Shown: one piece after another, positions 16,506 through 26,100 of the stretch | Layout: each line of letters begins with the position of its first letter | Position numbering within the stretch: the stretch's first letter is position 1 | From: M3007 sp044230315 | GTDB taxonomy: Bacteria > Bacteroidota > Bacteroidia > Chitinophagales > Saprospiraceae | Direction: 5' to 3' | Assembly: GCA_044230315.1 (NCBI GenBank) | Contig: JBGARJ010000010.1 | Coordinates: forward strand, 1 to 64,000 | Length of the DNA stretch: 64,000 nt | The notes under the pieces: model-generated | What the model was told of the DNA's origin: nothing | Seen by the model: only the letters and a program-made list of their open reading frames with translations | Database searches by the model: none | Made by a program: the position numbers and the translations under genes

Positions 16506-17756
16506 TTATTTTTCAAATGGGAGCAATACGCGCTCGATGATCTGGCAACATTCCATCAATTGGTCTTCCGTCATCACCAGCGGAGGTGCAAAGCGGATGA
16601 TATTGCCATGCGTGGGTTTGGCCAGCAGGCCGTTTTCGGCCAGTTCCAGGCAGATATTCCAGGCGGTTTGGCTGTCTTCGTCGTCGTTGATCACGATGGC
16701 GTTGAGGAGGCCCTTGCCCCGGACCAGGGTGATCAGGTCAGGTCTTTTTTGTTGTAGTTGTTGCATTTGCCGGCGGAAGATCTGGCCGAGACGCTCGGCA
16801 TTTTCTGCCAGGTGTTCTTCCTCTACTACGTTCAACGCTTCCATTGCGACTGCGCAAGCGAGTGGGTTGCCGCCAAAGGTGGAGCCGTGTTCGCCCGGCT
16901 TAAGCGTTAGCATTACTTCATCGGACGATAACACGGCGCTAACGGGCAGCACACCGCCGCTGAGGGCTTTGCCCAGGATCAGAACGTCCGGTTTGAACCC
17001 GAAGTGATCGCAACACAGCAGGCGGCCTGTGCGGGCGATGCCGGTCTGGACCTCATCGGCCATGAACAATACGCGGTGTTGTTGGCACAATTGAAACGCT
17101 TTGGGCAAATAATCCTCGGATGGAACAAAAACGCCGGCTTCGCCCTGAATAGGTTCCACCAGGAAACCCGCTACATTGGGGTCCTGCAGCGCCTGTTCTA
17201 ATGCCGGTATGTCATCGTACGGGATGGTGACCAGCCCGGGCACATACGGCCCGAAGCCACGCCGGCTGGTAGGGTCGGTGGAGGCAGAAATAGCGCTCAT
17301 GGTGCGGCCGTGGAAATTACCCGCCACGAAAACGATCTTGGCCTGGCCGTCGGGGATGCCCTTCACCTGGTAGGCCCATTTCCTGCAGAGTTTGATGGCC
17401 GTTTCCACCGCTTCCACACCGGTGTTCATCGGGAGCATGCGGTCGTAGCCGAAATACTGGGTCATAAACTCGGCAAAGCGGCCCAGCATATTATTGTAAA
17501 AAGCCCGGGAGGTGAGGGTCAGTTTTTGAGCCTGGGTAACTAATGCGGCGATGATGCGCGGGTGGCAATGCCCCTGGTTGACGGCGCTGTAGGCCGATAA
17601 AAAATCGTAGTACCGCTTCCCTTCCACATCCCAGACATAAACCCCCTGTCCGCGTGCCAGCACAACCGGGAGCGGATGGTAATTGTGCGCATTATAGCGG
17701 TCTTCGAGTTCCATCAGGTCGGAAGAGGCAAGCGTGGTGGTGGTCAGGACTTCCAT
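16506..17756 (-). CDS. rocD: Ornithine aminotransferase
   Basis: A 416-residue class-III aminotransferase that moves the delta-amino group of ornithine to 2-oxoglutarate, giving glutamate semialdehyde. The PLP lysine is K263 in LGKALSGG, D234 in MADEVQTG holds the pyridine nitrogen, and NTGVEAVETAIKL (111-123) is the ornithine-aminotransferase form of a motif that reads NSGTEAN in acetylornithine enzymes. EPIQGEAGV (201-209) and the phosphate-binding STFGGNPLA segment are present. Length and ends are normal. It appears to be transcribed alone from a TAnnTTTG promoter; no arginine-degradation genes are adjacent. Confidence 0.94.
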   Translation of the reverse strand: MEVLTTTTLASSDLMELEDRYNAHNYHPLPVVLARGQGVYVWDVEGKRYYDFLSAYSAVNQGHCHPRIIAALVTQAQKLTLTSRAFYNNMLGRFAEFMTQYFGYDRMLPMNTGVEAVETAIKLCRKWAYQVKGIPDGQAKIVFVAGNFHGRTMSAISASTDPTSRRGFGPYVPGLVTIPYDDIPALEQALQDPNVAGFLVEPIQGEAGVFVPSEDYLPKAFQLCQQHRVLFMADEVQTGIARTGRLLCCDHFGFKPDVLILGKALSGGVLPVSAVLSSDEVMLTLKPGEHGSTFGGNPLACAVAMEALNVVEEEHLAENAERLGQIFRRQMQQLQQKRPDLITLVRGKGLLNAIVINDDEDSQTAWNICLELAENGLLAKPTHGNIIRFAPPLVMTEDQLMECCQIIERVLLPFEK

Positions 17757-17830
17757 GATCGGGATGTGCTTAAGTGGTTAGGAAAATGGACAGGAAAGGG
17801 TGGACGGGGCAGGCCTTTATTCATTTGCCA

Positions 17831-17838
17831 CAAAATTA
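17831..17838 (-). promoter_or_regulatory. Candidate -7 box (TAATTTTG) for rocD
   Basis: Exact match to TAnnTTTG on the minus strand, 75 bp upstream of the rocD start codon. Confidence 0.45.
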
Positions 17839-17955
17839 CAGGTTTTCTTTCATGCCGGCGGAAGGCATGGGTTAAAACGCCAGCGGCTTTCGGAATTTTC
17901 CGAAAGCCGCTGGTTCAGGTTAAGATACGCCCCAAGCGTCAAACTATGTTCAGGG

Positions 17956-18561
17956 TTATTTATGCTGATCCGGATGGCTCCGGTACCGCCCCCAGGAGAA
18001 GCCGAACTTGAGCGTGGCCTGGCCAAAGGCGCCGGAAAGTTGGCGGTCACTCAGGCTGATCTTGTCGCTGTCGGTTACGAACCGGTACCCGCCTTCAAGC
18101 CCTACATGGAACCATCGGAAGACATTGATCTCGATCCCCGCCGAGGGCTGAATCACGAATACGTGGTCTTCGCCTTCGTTGGCAAATTTTACTTTGCCGC
18201 GGCCGGCGTCGAGGTTCACCATAGGGTGGATAGCGCGAAAGTTCTGGATGCCGTATCCCAGGCTGACCACTTTCCATTTCATATCAAATTGCTGCCCCGG
18301 CACATTGTCCCAGAGCAGGTAGTCGTGGAGGTTATACCCGCCGATGCCGATTTGGAGCGCTTTGCCGAATTCAAGGCCGAAATGCCAGCCGTTCACATAG
18401 TTGTTGGTCGAGCCGAAACGCGTGATTTGGTGTTTGGAGCCGCCCCAAATGCCGGAAAAACCGAGGTTGCGGCTGCCTAATACGGTTTCCTCGTGCTGGG
18501 CTTCGGCTGAATAGGTCAGGAGAAAAAGTGCAAAGAACAGAAAGCTGATTTTGCTACGCAT
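17956..18561 (-). CDS. Secreted outer-membrane beta-barrel-like protein, unknown function
   Basis: A 201-residue protein with a clear signal peptide, MRSKISFLFFALFLLTYSAEA followed by Q. The mature part alternates hydrophobic and polar residues with many glycines and aromatic residues (GWHFGLEFGKALQIGIGGYN, WFHVGLEGGYRFV) and ends in a short strand, consistent with a small eight-stranded outer-membrane barrel. The start at 18561 was chosen because it begins the signal peptide; an earlier in-frame start adds a basic segment. A terminator-like hairpin lies upstream, so it is probably expressed alone. No specific family is recognised. Confidence 0.7.
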   Translation of the reverse strand: MRSKISFLFFALFLLTYSAEAQHEETVLGSRNLGFSGIWGGSKHQITRFGSTNNYVNGWHFGLEFGKALQIGIGGYNLHDYLLWDNVPGQQFDMKWKVVSLGYGIQNFRAIHPMVNLDAGRGKVKFANEGEDHVFVIQPSAGIEINVFRWFHVGLEGGYRFVTDSDKISLSDRQLSGAFGQATLKFGFSWGRYRSHPDQHK

Positions 18562-18643
18562 AGCTTCACGTTTTAGTTTAGAATGGTGTGCGGAACGTCG
18601 AATCGACAGCAATTTTACCCAGCTGGTTGCACTTTAGCAATGA

Positions 18644-18676
18644 AAAAAGGTGAATGGATACAACATTCACCTTTTT
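18644..18676 (-). terminator. Hairpin terminator after the DUF4199 gene
   Basis: A perfect 13-bp stem, AAAAAGGTGAATG / CATTCACCTTTTT, with a 7-nt loop and T-runs on the downstream arm. It lies 40 bp past the DUF4199 stop on the minus strand. Confidence 0.8.
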
Positions 18677-18716
18677 CTAACACGGTTTAACCGAATTTAA
18701 CAACACAGCCAGTTCT

Positions 18717-19232
18717 TTAACTGCGCCGCAGCACGCCCGCCGAAATCAGCGTCGCCAGCAGGCCAATGGGAAAAGGCTCCAGGAAGATCAACGCAGTACT
18801 GACGAGCGGGTTTTGGTACATCGTTTTAAATTGTTCCATTTCGGCCGTTTTACGGCTGATCTCTTCGGCCGAGGCTCCGGATGCTTTTAATTGATCCAGA
18901 CTGTATTTCATGAACTGATCCATAAAGTCGGGCATCCAGATTTTGGAAACCACCATCCAGGACACTACATAGCAAGCACAGGAGATCAGGCAAATTAACA
19001 GGCCTACCTGAAAACCTTTCCCGAAGGAAAGCGTACCGCCCGCTACCTGGTCGCGGTAGGCCCGCACGCCGAAGAAAACCAGCACCATGCTCAGGATAAT
19101 GCCGGCATAACCGATGTATTCACTGTTCTTGAAATTGGCAGGGTCACTGCTCAAATACAAGGCGGTGAAGACCATCAGGGCGACCATGATTGCGCCCGAA
19201 ATAGAACCATACGTTAAAACTGTTTTTTTCAT
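18717..19232 (-). CDS. DUF4199 membrane protein
   Basis: A 171-residue integral membrane protein of the Bacteroidota-specific DUF4199 family. Four helices are seen at about 5-24, 35-55, 70-95 and 145-168. The conserved SFGKGFQVGLLICLISCACY segment (about 68-87) and a Met-rich amphipathic stretch before the last helix are typical. The start at 19232 (MKKTVLTYG) gives a normal N-terminus; the in-frame codons upstream are not conserved in character. It follows a membrane-anchored LuxR-type regulator by 97 bp on the same strand, an arrangement I remember as recurrent in this phylum. The function is unknown. Confidence 0.82.
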   Translation of the reverse strand: MKKTVLTYGSISGAIMVALMVFTALYLSSDPANFKNSEYIGYAGIILSMVLVFFGVRAYRDQVAGGTLSFGKGFQVGLLICLISCACYVVSWMVVSKIWMPDFMDQFMKYSLDQLKASGASAEEISRKTAEMEQFKTMYQNPLVSTALIFLEPFPIGLLATLISAGVLRRS

Positions 19233-19301
19233 CGATCGAATTGTTTTGGTGAAAAAGCGGGACAAAAGAACCGGTTTGTCCCATTTTCCAACCCATACTT
19301 T

Positions 19302-19336
19302 CGGGTGATTTTGGGATTTATTGCATAAATCACCCG
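19302..19336 (-). other. Hairpin at the 3' end of the LuxR-type gene
   Basis: CGGGTGATTT and AAATCACCCG form a 10-bp perfect stem with a 15-nt loop, overlapping the stop codon of the LuxR-type gene. There is no T tract, so it may be a weak terminator or an RNA-stability element between this gene and DUF4199. Confidence 0.5.
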
Positions 19337-19827
19337 TTCGGGTGAGCTAGCGGCAACAACCCCAGTGCCCGGGCTTTCTCGACGGCTTGCGTTCGCCGCT
19401 GCGCATCCAGTTTTGCAAACAAATTGGACGTATGGGTTTTGACCGTATTCAGCGATACAAACATACGGCCGGCAATTTCCTGGTTGCTCAAGCCCTCGGC
19501 AATCAACTGTAAAACCTCATACTCCCGGCGGGTGATACCGAGTTTTTCCAAGCGCTGGTCGAGTTGTTCCTCCGATAAAGGTAAAATCTGGTGTGGATTC
19601 GCCGGGCCAAACTGTTTACGACCCGATGCGACCCGGAGTCCTGCCCAAATACCCAGCACGGTGAAAATCAAGGCAACCAATGCGATGTAAAATTCAGTCG
19701 CCTGGCCAACCACTGAAAAACGGTACCGCGCCGCTTGCAATGCGGCCAAAAGCAGCCCGAGGGCTAATCCGTACCACCCGAGAAAAGCGGTCCGGCGGCG
19801 TTGCGGCGATGTTGGTACGTTTGGCAT
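19330..19827 (-). CDS. Membrane-anchored LuxR-type HTH regulator
   Basis: A 165-residue regulator. Two transmembrane helices (about 14-32 and 46-66) at the N-terminus are followed by a linker and a LuxR/GerE helix-turn-helix (about 97-152), in which LGITRREYEVLQLIAEGLSN and the recognition helix VSLNTVKTHTSNLF are textbook. It has no receiver domain, so it must be controlled through the membrane segment or a partner. The DUF4199 membrane protein encoded immediately downstream is the obvious candidate partner; this is inference from adjacency. The DNA targets are unknown. Confidence 0.88.
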   Translation of the reverse strand: MPNVPTSPQRRRTAFLGWYGLALGLLLAALQAARYRFSVVGQATEFYIALVALIFTVLGIWAGLRVASGRKQFGPANPHQILPLSEEQLDQRLEKLGITRREYEVLQLIAEGLSNQEIAGRMFVSLNTVKTHTSNLFAKLDAQRRTQAVEKARALGLLPLAHPNG

Positions 19828-19838
19828 CGGGCAAAAAT

Positions 19839-19873
19839 CAAAAAAGTCACCCGACTCTCGGATGACTTTTTTG
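19839..19873 (-). terminator. Intrinsic terminator after the T9SS-cargo gene
   Basis: CAAAAAAGTCA and TGACTTTTTTG form an 11-bp stem with a 13-nt loop, 21 bp past the stop codon at 19894, and end in T-runs on the minus strand. Confidence 0.8.
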
Positions 19874-19893
19874 AACGAGCCGTAAAAAACCTT

Positions 19894-21042
19894 TTACGGT
19901 TTGACCACCACCAGGCGTTTGGTGCCGATGATCGCGCCTTTTTGGTCGGACAGACTATAGAGGTAGGTGCCTTTTTTAAAGTCTTCTAGATCTACCGTTA
20001 TGGATCTTTTACCGGCAACCTGGAAGGTTTCTTTCCACACGACTTTACCGACGATGTTAAAAATTTTCAGTGTGTACTCGTCGGCCGGCAGGTTGTTGCA
20101 ATCGAAACGGACCCATTGGATGGCAGGGTTTGGGAACGCTTGTACACTTGCCGCGCCGGGGGCATCCACTTCCGGCGCCGGGGTGACGTTCTGGATGTTG
20201 TTGAACCGGACGCTCTGTACAGTGTCGAGGCTGTTGTTCAGCGTAACCACGGCCATTTCTGTTTTGTAGGTATCGCTCAAATACCGGTAGGTGACCGTTG
20301 TATCGGTGCCGAGGAAGCCGCCGAGCAATCCGCCGCCGCCGGGCAAACCGCTGAGCGGTACCCAGCCGATAAAGGAATGGACATCGAGCGCCGTTGTCGT
20401 GTATTCCGTGCGTTTTTGGCGCAGTACAGGCGCGGGCATGGCCAGGCCCGGGATTTTAAGGTCGCCCCAGGCGTCTACCACATCCAGGCGCTGAAAATTG
20501 ATCCGGATCCGGATCGAATCGATCAGGTTGGCGCCGGGAATATTGGCGACCAAACTATCCGGAAGCGACGAAAGGGCGAACGGCAGGGAAAGGTCGGTAG
20601 TCTGCTGGGAGATGTCGAAAAAATTCAGGGGCGCCCGTCGATCGATAATCGGCGGCGAAAATTTGGCCAGCACATTCACCCCCAGATTAGCCGGGTCGCC
20701 CCCCGCATAACCCAGCAATTCGACCTTATTATTAGTAACATTGTAATACGATTCGCCCGTAGCGCCGTTGATCAACAGATCGGCGCCTGGAAAGCTGGAC
20801 GTATTTGTCCCTGCGCTGGGCGTCAGGTAAACCGTTTGGAAGGTTTGATCGTATTGGAGATTACTGAAGTCCCACAATTGGCCGCCGCCGGGAGGTGTGA
20901 CAAACCCGGCATCAACCGGTGACAGATCGAGTGCGTAATGGAAGGTATCGCCCACGGCAGGGAATGTCGCAGCGGTAATGGTTATTTGGGCTGCGGCATG
21001 TATCCATAGGGTAGAGAAGACAGCTAGTAGCATTCTTTTCAT
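19894..21042 (-). CDS. T9SS-sorted secreted protein, unknown function
   Basis: A 382-residue secreted protein. An N-terminal signal peptide (MKRMLLAVFSTLWIHAAA, then Q) is followed by a beta-rich body with many short repeats of aromatic and glycine residues. The C-terminal 80 residues match the type A T9SS sorting domain: VQAFPNPAIQWVRFDC, YTLKIFNIVGKVV and the final KKGTYLYSLSDQKGAIIGTK with a basic end. It is therefore exported by Sec and then carried over the outer membrane by the Por/type IX system, which is found only in Bacteroidota. The body shows no recognised catalytic domain. It is a single gene with its own promoter and terminator. Confidence 0.88.
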   Translation of the reverse strand: MKRMLLAVFSTLWIHAAAQITITAATFPAVGDTFHYALDLSPVDAGFVTPPGGGQLWDFSNLQYDQTFQTVYLTPSAGTNTSSFPGADLLINGATGESYYNVTNNKVELLGYAGGDPANLGVNVLAKFSPPIIDRRAPLNFFDISQQTTDLSLPFALSSLPDSLVANIPGANLIDSIRIRINFQRLDVVDAWGDLKIPGLAMPAPVLRQKRTEYTTTALDVHSFIGWVPLSGLPGGGGLLGGFLGTDTTVTYRYLSDTYKTEMAVVTLNNSLDTVQSVRFNNIQNVTPAPEVDAPGAASVQAFPNPAIQWVRFDCNNLPADEYTLKIFNIVGKVVWKETFQVAGKRSITVDLEDFKKGTYLYSLSDQKGAIIGTKRLVVVKP

Positions 21043-21101
21043 CGGATTGTTAATGCTAAAACTTAGGTGAGATTAGTCGTTTGCACATAGAATGTTTGCT
21101 T

Positions 21102-21109
21102 CAAAGGTA
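21102..21109 (-). promoter_or_regulatory. Candidate -7 box (TACCTTTG) for the T9SS-cargo gene
   Basis: Exact match to TAnnTTTG on the minus strand, 60 bp upstream of the start codon. Confidence 0.45.
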
Positions 21110-21236
21110 CGCCTCTTTTTTTTGAAAAAAAGCATGGCCCAACATACCAAATTTCGGAAAGGACTAATTTGGCCGTACATGTGACAGGGCAATGTAGGAA
21201 CGGACAGATACCGGAGTCCGTGGCGACCACCGGAGT

Positions 21237-23063
21237 TTAAAGGGCTTGCAATTCAACCAGTTTCCGGTAAATGCCGCCTTTAGCGAGCAACTCCTGATGT
21301 GTGCCGCGTTCGATGATGCGGCCGGCATCGAGCACCACGATTTCATCGGCATGTTGAACCGTACTGAGCCGGTGAGCGATCACCAGCGCAGTACGGTTTT
21401 GCAATAATCGTTCGAGCGCGGCTTGCACCAGCTGCTCTGACTCGCTGTCGAGTGCCGAGGTTGCCTCGTCGAGGATCAGGATAGGCGGGTTTTTCAGCAG
21501 GGCCCGGGCAATGGTGAGCCGTTGGCGCTGACCGCCGCTGAGTTTGGAGCCCCGGTCGCCGATATTGGTGTCGTACCCATCGGGCAAGGCGGTGATAAAT
21601 TCATGCGCGTTGGCGGCTGTTGCAGCGGCTACTATATCGGCGTGCGTCGCGTTTTCATTTCCAAAGGCGATGTTGTTGTGCACGGTATCGTTGAACAAAA
21701 CCGCCTCCTGGCTCACGATGCCCATGAGTGCGCGCAGGTCGCGCAGGCGCAACGCGCGAATGTCGGTCCCGTCGATCCGGATAGCGCCCGACCGCACATC
21801 GTAAAACCGGGGTAGCAAATCGGCCACCGTACTTTTCCCCGCGCCCGAAGCGCCCACCAGGGCCACCATTTTTCCATGCGGAATAACAAGGTTAATGTTT
21901 TCAAGAGCCGATCGCTCGGCATTTTGATAGAAAAACGAAACGTCATCAAATTCAATTTTACCCGTGAAAGCCTGTATAGGCAGGGCATTGTCGCTGTCGC
22001 GGATCGAGACCTGGGCGTTCAGCACGGCTTCCACCCGTTCGAGGGCGCCCATGCCTTTGCGAATACTGTATGAGGCGCTGCTGAGTTGCTTGGCGGGTTC
22101 GATGATGTTGTAAAAGGCGTAGAGAAAGGTGATGAAAGTAGCGGCTGAAATTTCGCCGGCGAAGACCTGCTTGGCGCCAAACCACAACAAAACGGCTACG
22201 GCAGCAATGCCCAAAAACTCCGACATCGGCGAAGCCAGGTCCTTGCGCCGGTTGAGTCGCGTGAGGGTGCGGGCGTAGCGGGTGTTTTCACGGCCAAAGC
22301 GCTGTTCCTGCCAGGTTTCGGCGTTGAATCCTTTGATGATCCGCAGCCCGCCCAACGTTTCCTCTACCAGCGAACCGATCAACCCCAACCGGCTTTGTAC
22401 CTCGCCCGACGTACGGCGCAACGACCGTCCGATCCCGCCGATGATGAGGCCCGAAAACAACATGAGCCCAAACACGAAAATCAACAGTTGCGGTGAAACG
22501 TAGATCATAAACGTAAGGCTGCCCAAAATGACGATCGGCTCGCGGGCCATGGATTCCACCACGCCGATGATGCTGAAATCGATTTCCTGCACGTCGGCCG
22601 AAATGCGGCTCATCAGGTCGCCTTTGCGCTCTTCTGAAAAATAGGAAAGCGGCAGATCGAGGATTTTTTGCACCAGTTTCTGCCGTATATCGCGGACAAT
22701 GCCGTTGCGCACCGGCGCCAGAAAGAACAGCGACAGGTAGCGGAACAGGTTTTTCCCCAAAAAGGAAAAGACCAGAAAAAGGCACACGATGAGCAAGGCC
22801 TGTTCCCGGCCGTGGGTCTGGATCAGGGTCGAAAAGAAACCGTTAACTTGTTGTTCAATTGCCTGAAAACCACCCCCTTTGGAAACGGATTGCAAGGGTT
22901 GGCCGGGGCCGGAACTGAACAGGATTTGTAAAAACGGCTGAAGTACCGGAATGCTGACCACCATGAACAAGGACATCAGGAGGTTGCTCAACACGGCGAG
23001 GGCCAGGTATTTTTTATAGGGTTTGAAATAACGCAGCAGTCGGAGCATGGGGCGAAGGTACAA
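21237..23063 (-). CDS. ABC exporter, MsbA-like (fused permease and ATPase)
   Basis: A 608-residue half-transporter. Six membrane helices occupy about 17-335, including the exporter coupling-helix stretch LPLSYFSEERKGDLMSRIS (137-155). The ATPase domain has Walker A GASGAGKS at 404-411, the Q-loop near 452, signature LSGGQ at 508-512, Walker B ILILDE at 528-533 and the H-loop in VIAHRLST. Homodimers of this type flip lipids such as lipid A or export drugs, powered by ATP. The start may be M6 (MLRLLRYFKPYKKY). It precedes no obvious partner; an MsbA role is likely but not proven. Confidence 0.92.
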   Translation of the reverse strand: MYLRPMLRLLRYFKPYKKYLALAVLSNLLMSLFMVVSIPVLQPFLQILFSSGPGQPLQSVSKGGGFQAIEQQVNGFFSTLIQTHGREQALLIVCLFLVFSFLGKNLFRYLSLFFLAPVRNGIVRDIRQKLVQKILDLPLSYFSEERKGDLMSRISADVQEIDFSIIGVVESMAREPIVILGSLTFMIYVSPQLLIFVFGLMLFSGLIIGGIGRSLRRTSGEVQSRLGLIGSLVEETLGGLRIIKGFNAETWQEQRFGRENTRYARTLTRLNRRKDLASPMSEFLGIAAVAVLLWFGAKQVFAGEISAATFITFLYAFYNIIEPAKQLSSASYSIRKGMGALERVEAVLNAQVSIRDSDNALPIQAFTGKIEFDDVSFFYQNAERSALENINLVIPHGKMVALVGASGAGKSTVADLLPRFYDVRSGAIRIDGTDIRALRLRDLRALMGIVSQEAVLFNDTVHNNIAFGNENATHADIVAAATAANAHEFITALPDGYDTNIGDRGSKLSGGQRQRLTIARALLKNPPILILDEATSALDSESEQLVQAALERLLQNRTALVIAHRLSTVQHADEIVVLDAGRIIERGTHQELLAKGGIYRKLVELQAL

Positions 23064-23110
23064 TGTTGACGAAATTCAGCGGGTGTTCATCATAGCGTTC
23101 ACGAGACCTG

Positions 23111-26100
23111 TTACAGGGGCCGTATCCGGATATTGCGAAACCAAACCGGTGCGCCCGCATGTTTACCCTGCAACCCGATATGGCCGTCCAACGGCAAGAC
23201 CGCAAACGGTTTGTATAACCAGGAAGGAATAGCAGAGCCGTCGGGATTGACGCTCCCGGAAATCCAGCGGTTCATATCCATGTAGTTTACCTGCTCGCCG
23301 TTGAGTTCCACCCATATCTCGCGCCCCTTGCAGGTGATGGTATAGTGGTTCCACGCACCCGGCTGTTTCACGGTTTGCTTTGCGGCGGCCAGGTGGCCAA
23401 AAATGGCGCCGCACTGCCAGGTGGTTGGCGCCTTGGCCCATTGGGGTGCATAATCGTCGGCGATTTGGATCTCAACGGAATTCGGTATCCAGTCGTCCGT
23501 ATCGGAACAGTGCACGATTACGCCGCTGTTGGTGCCGTCAGCCGTTTTAAACTCCAGGTCGAGCACAAAATCCCGGTAGGTCTTTTTCGTCCAGATGCAT
23601 TGATCTTCCGTGGCGGTGAGTTCGCCGTTTACCAGGCTCCAAACCCCTGGAGGGAAGCTGGCGTCGGATAAATCGGACCCGGCAAAAAGGGGCTCCCAGG
23701 CCCTATCCTGCTCTGTGGAGGATTGATTTGCCGGATTGGGGTCCAACAGGGGCAGGCCGGCTTTTTGCAAGGCCGTATTGAGGCTGGGGAGAGTGGCTGC
23801 GATCAGTTGCTTCCAGTAGTTCGCGGTGGAGTCAAATTGTATAAAAAGCCGGAAGGCCGATTCCACAACTGCTTGCGTGGGGCGCATATCGGTTTCGTCG
23901 AGCACATTAAAGATAGCGGCATTTTCGCGTTCAAGTCTGGCAAAGTCCTTAAAGCCGGTGCCTTGCGTATTATTCTCGAATGTTCTCAACTGTTGATCCA
24001 ATGCATCCAGGTCACTGGCGAGCCGCCCTTTGGCGCCGCTTTTTTGCTTCTTTATCTGTAGGCGCAGGGCTGCAATTGCAGACAAGTTATTCCGGCAGAT
24101 TTTTCGATTGGCATAGCATTTTACGGCCAGGTCGTGTTGCAGTTGCAGATCATCCGGCGAGGTTTGAACCCGCGGGTCCATGCGAACCTGAACAGGCCTG
24201 GTAAAGGTCTGGCCGTTCACCGTAAGTCGGACCTCGTATTCGCCGGGCATGACCCAAGGTGCGGAAGGATCGGGCGCCGTATTGTTGAAGATGGCCGAAA
24301 TGGGGAAGTTGGCGGGCGCCCCGGGAACGGGGTCGTAGCGCATATCCCAACAGAAGCGGTGCGCTCCGGCTTCTCCCGAAAGGATCTGCGGCGGCCGCAC
24401 CCAGTAAAGGGGGATGTTCACCCCGTCCACATCAGGCGCCCGGTCGGCGCTGGTATAGGTGCGGATAACGGCACCGGCAGGATTCAGGAGTTCCAGTTTA
24501 ATTACTCCGGGCGCTTTTTCGCGCAGGAAATAGTCGATAATGGCGCCGTCGGGTGGGTTTTGCCCGGCAGGTTCCTCTTGCGGGAGGGGCGTATCGGTGT
24601 TGAGGTTCCAACGGACACGCGTGGCTGTTTGGGGTGTGAACAGGATCACATTGGCCGCCGGCTGTTGCCATTTGAGCATTTCGCGCAGGGGGCTGATGTT
24701 GTCTAATATCCAAAACGAACGTCCGTGCGTGCCCACCACCAGGTCGTCGTCTTTTATGACCAGGTCGCGAATGGAGGTGGCGGGCATATTGAGCCGAAGC
24801 GATTGCCAATGGTCGCCATCGTCGAACGAAACGTAGACCGACCGCTCGGAGCCGGCAAACAAAAGGCCCGGCTGGCGCGCGTCTTCGCGTACCGTGTTGA
24901 TGGGTTCGTTGTCGGGCAGTCCGGAGGTGATTTCCAGCCAGGTTCGGCCGCCGTCGCTCGTGCGCAGAATATGTGGGTGCAAATCGTCGCAGCGGATCCG
25001 GTTGATGGCGGCATAGGCTTTGTTGGGGTCGGTATGGGAGGCGTCTATCAGGCTGACTTTGCTCCACGGCGTGACGGAAGGGGGCGTGACGTTTGCCCAG
25101 GTTTTTCCGCCGTCGCGGGTAACATGGATCAGTCCGTCGTCGGTGCCGGCCCAGATAAGGTTGGTGTCGAGCGGCGACGGTGCAACGGTATAAATGACGC
25201 CCCGGCGGGGCATGGTTTTCAGTTGCTCCGTTTGGTATTTACCAATGCAGGCCGGCAGGTCGGGATAGGTTTCGCGGCTGAGGTCGGGGCTGATGATCTT
25301 CCAGGAGTGCCCGCCGTCGCGGGTTTTGAACAGTACGTTGCCGGCGAAGTACAGCACATGCGGGTCAATTGGGGAAAACAGTACCGGCGCGGTGCGGATA
25401 AACCGGTAGTCCCCTCCGCGCAACACTTCCGGGCGAATGTCCTGCGTTTGGCCGGTGCGTTTGTCGTATTTGGAGAGTTTGCCGCCATAAATAATGTTTG
25501 GGTCGAGCGGATCAGCGGCGACATAGCCGTACTCCTGAGCGCCGACCGGGTGCCATTCGCGAAACGTGATCTGTCCGTCGTTGCCGCGGCTGGCGATGCC
25601 CACCGAGCCGCTTTCCTGCTGGCCCCCGTATACATTATACGGGAAGTCATTGTCGGTGCTGACGTGATAAAACTGGGCTGTAGGCTGGTTGTACCAGGAA
25701 GAGAATGTTTTTCCGCCGTTGACGGTGATGATAGCGCCTTGGTCGCTGGCGATGAGGATGATGTCGGGGTTTTCCGGGTTGATCCAGATGCGGTGATAAT
25801 CGTCGCCGCCCGGCGCACCGCGAAAAGCCAGCCATTGGCGGCCACCGTCGGTACTTTTCCAGGTCACCACATTGGCTGAATAAACGATATCGGGGTTTTT
25901 GGGATCGCAACGCACTTCGGCGAAATCGTCGCCGCGCCCCCAAAGCCGTCCGTCTGCGTTGACGCGATTCCAGGAAGCCCCGGCGTTGTCGGATCGGTAA
26001 ATCCCACCCAGTTCACCGGCATCTACCGATGCATACATGCGGTTTGGATCGCTGGGAGCAATGCAAAAGCCGATGCGGCCAAGCCCCTGCGCCGGCGTGG

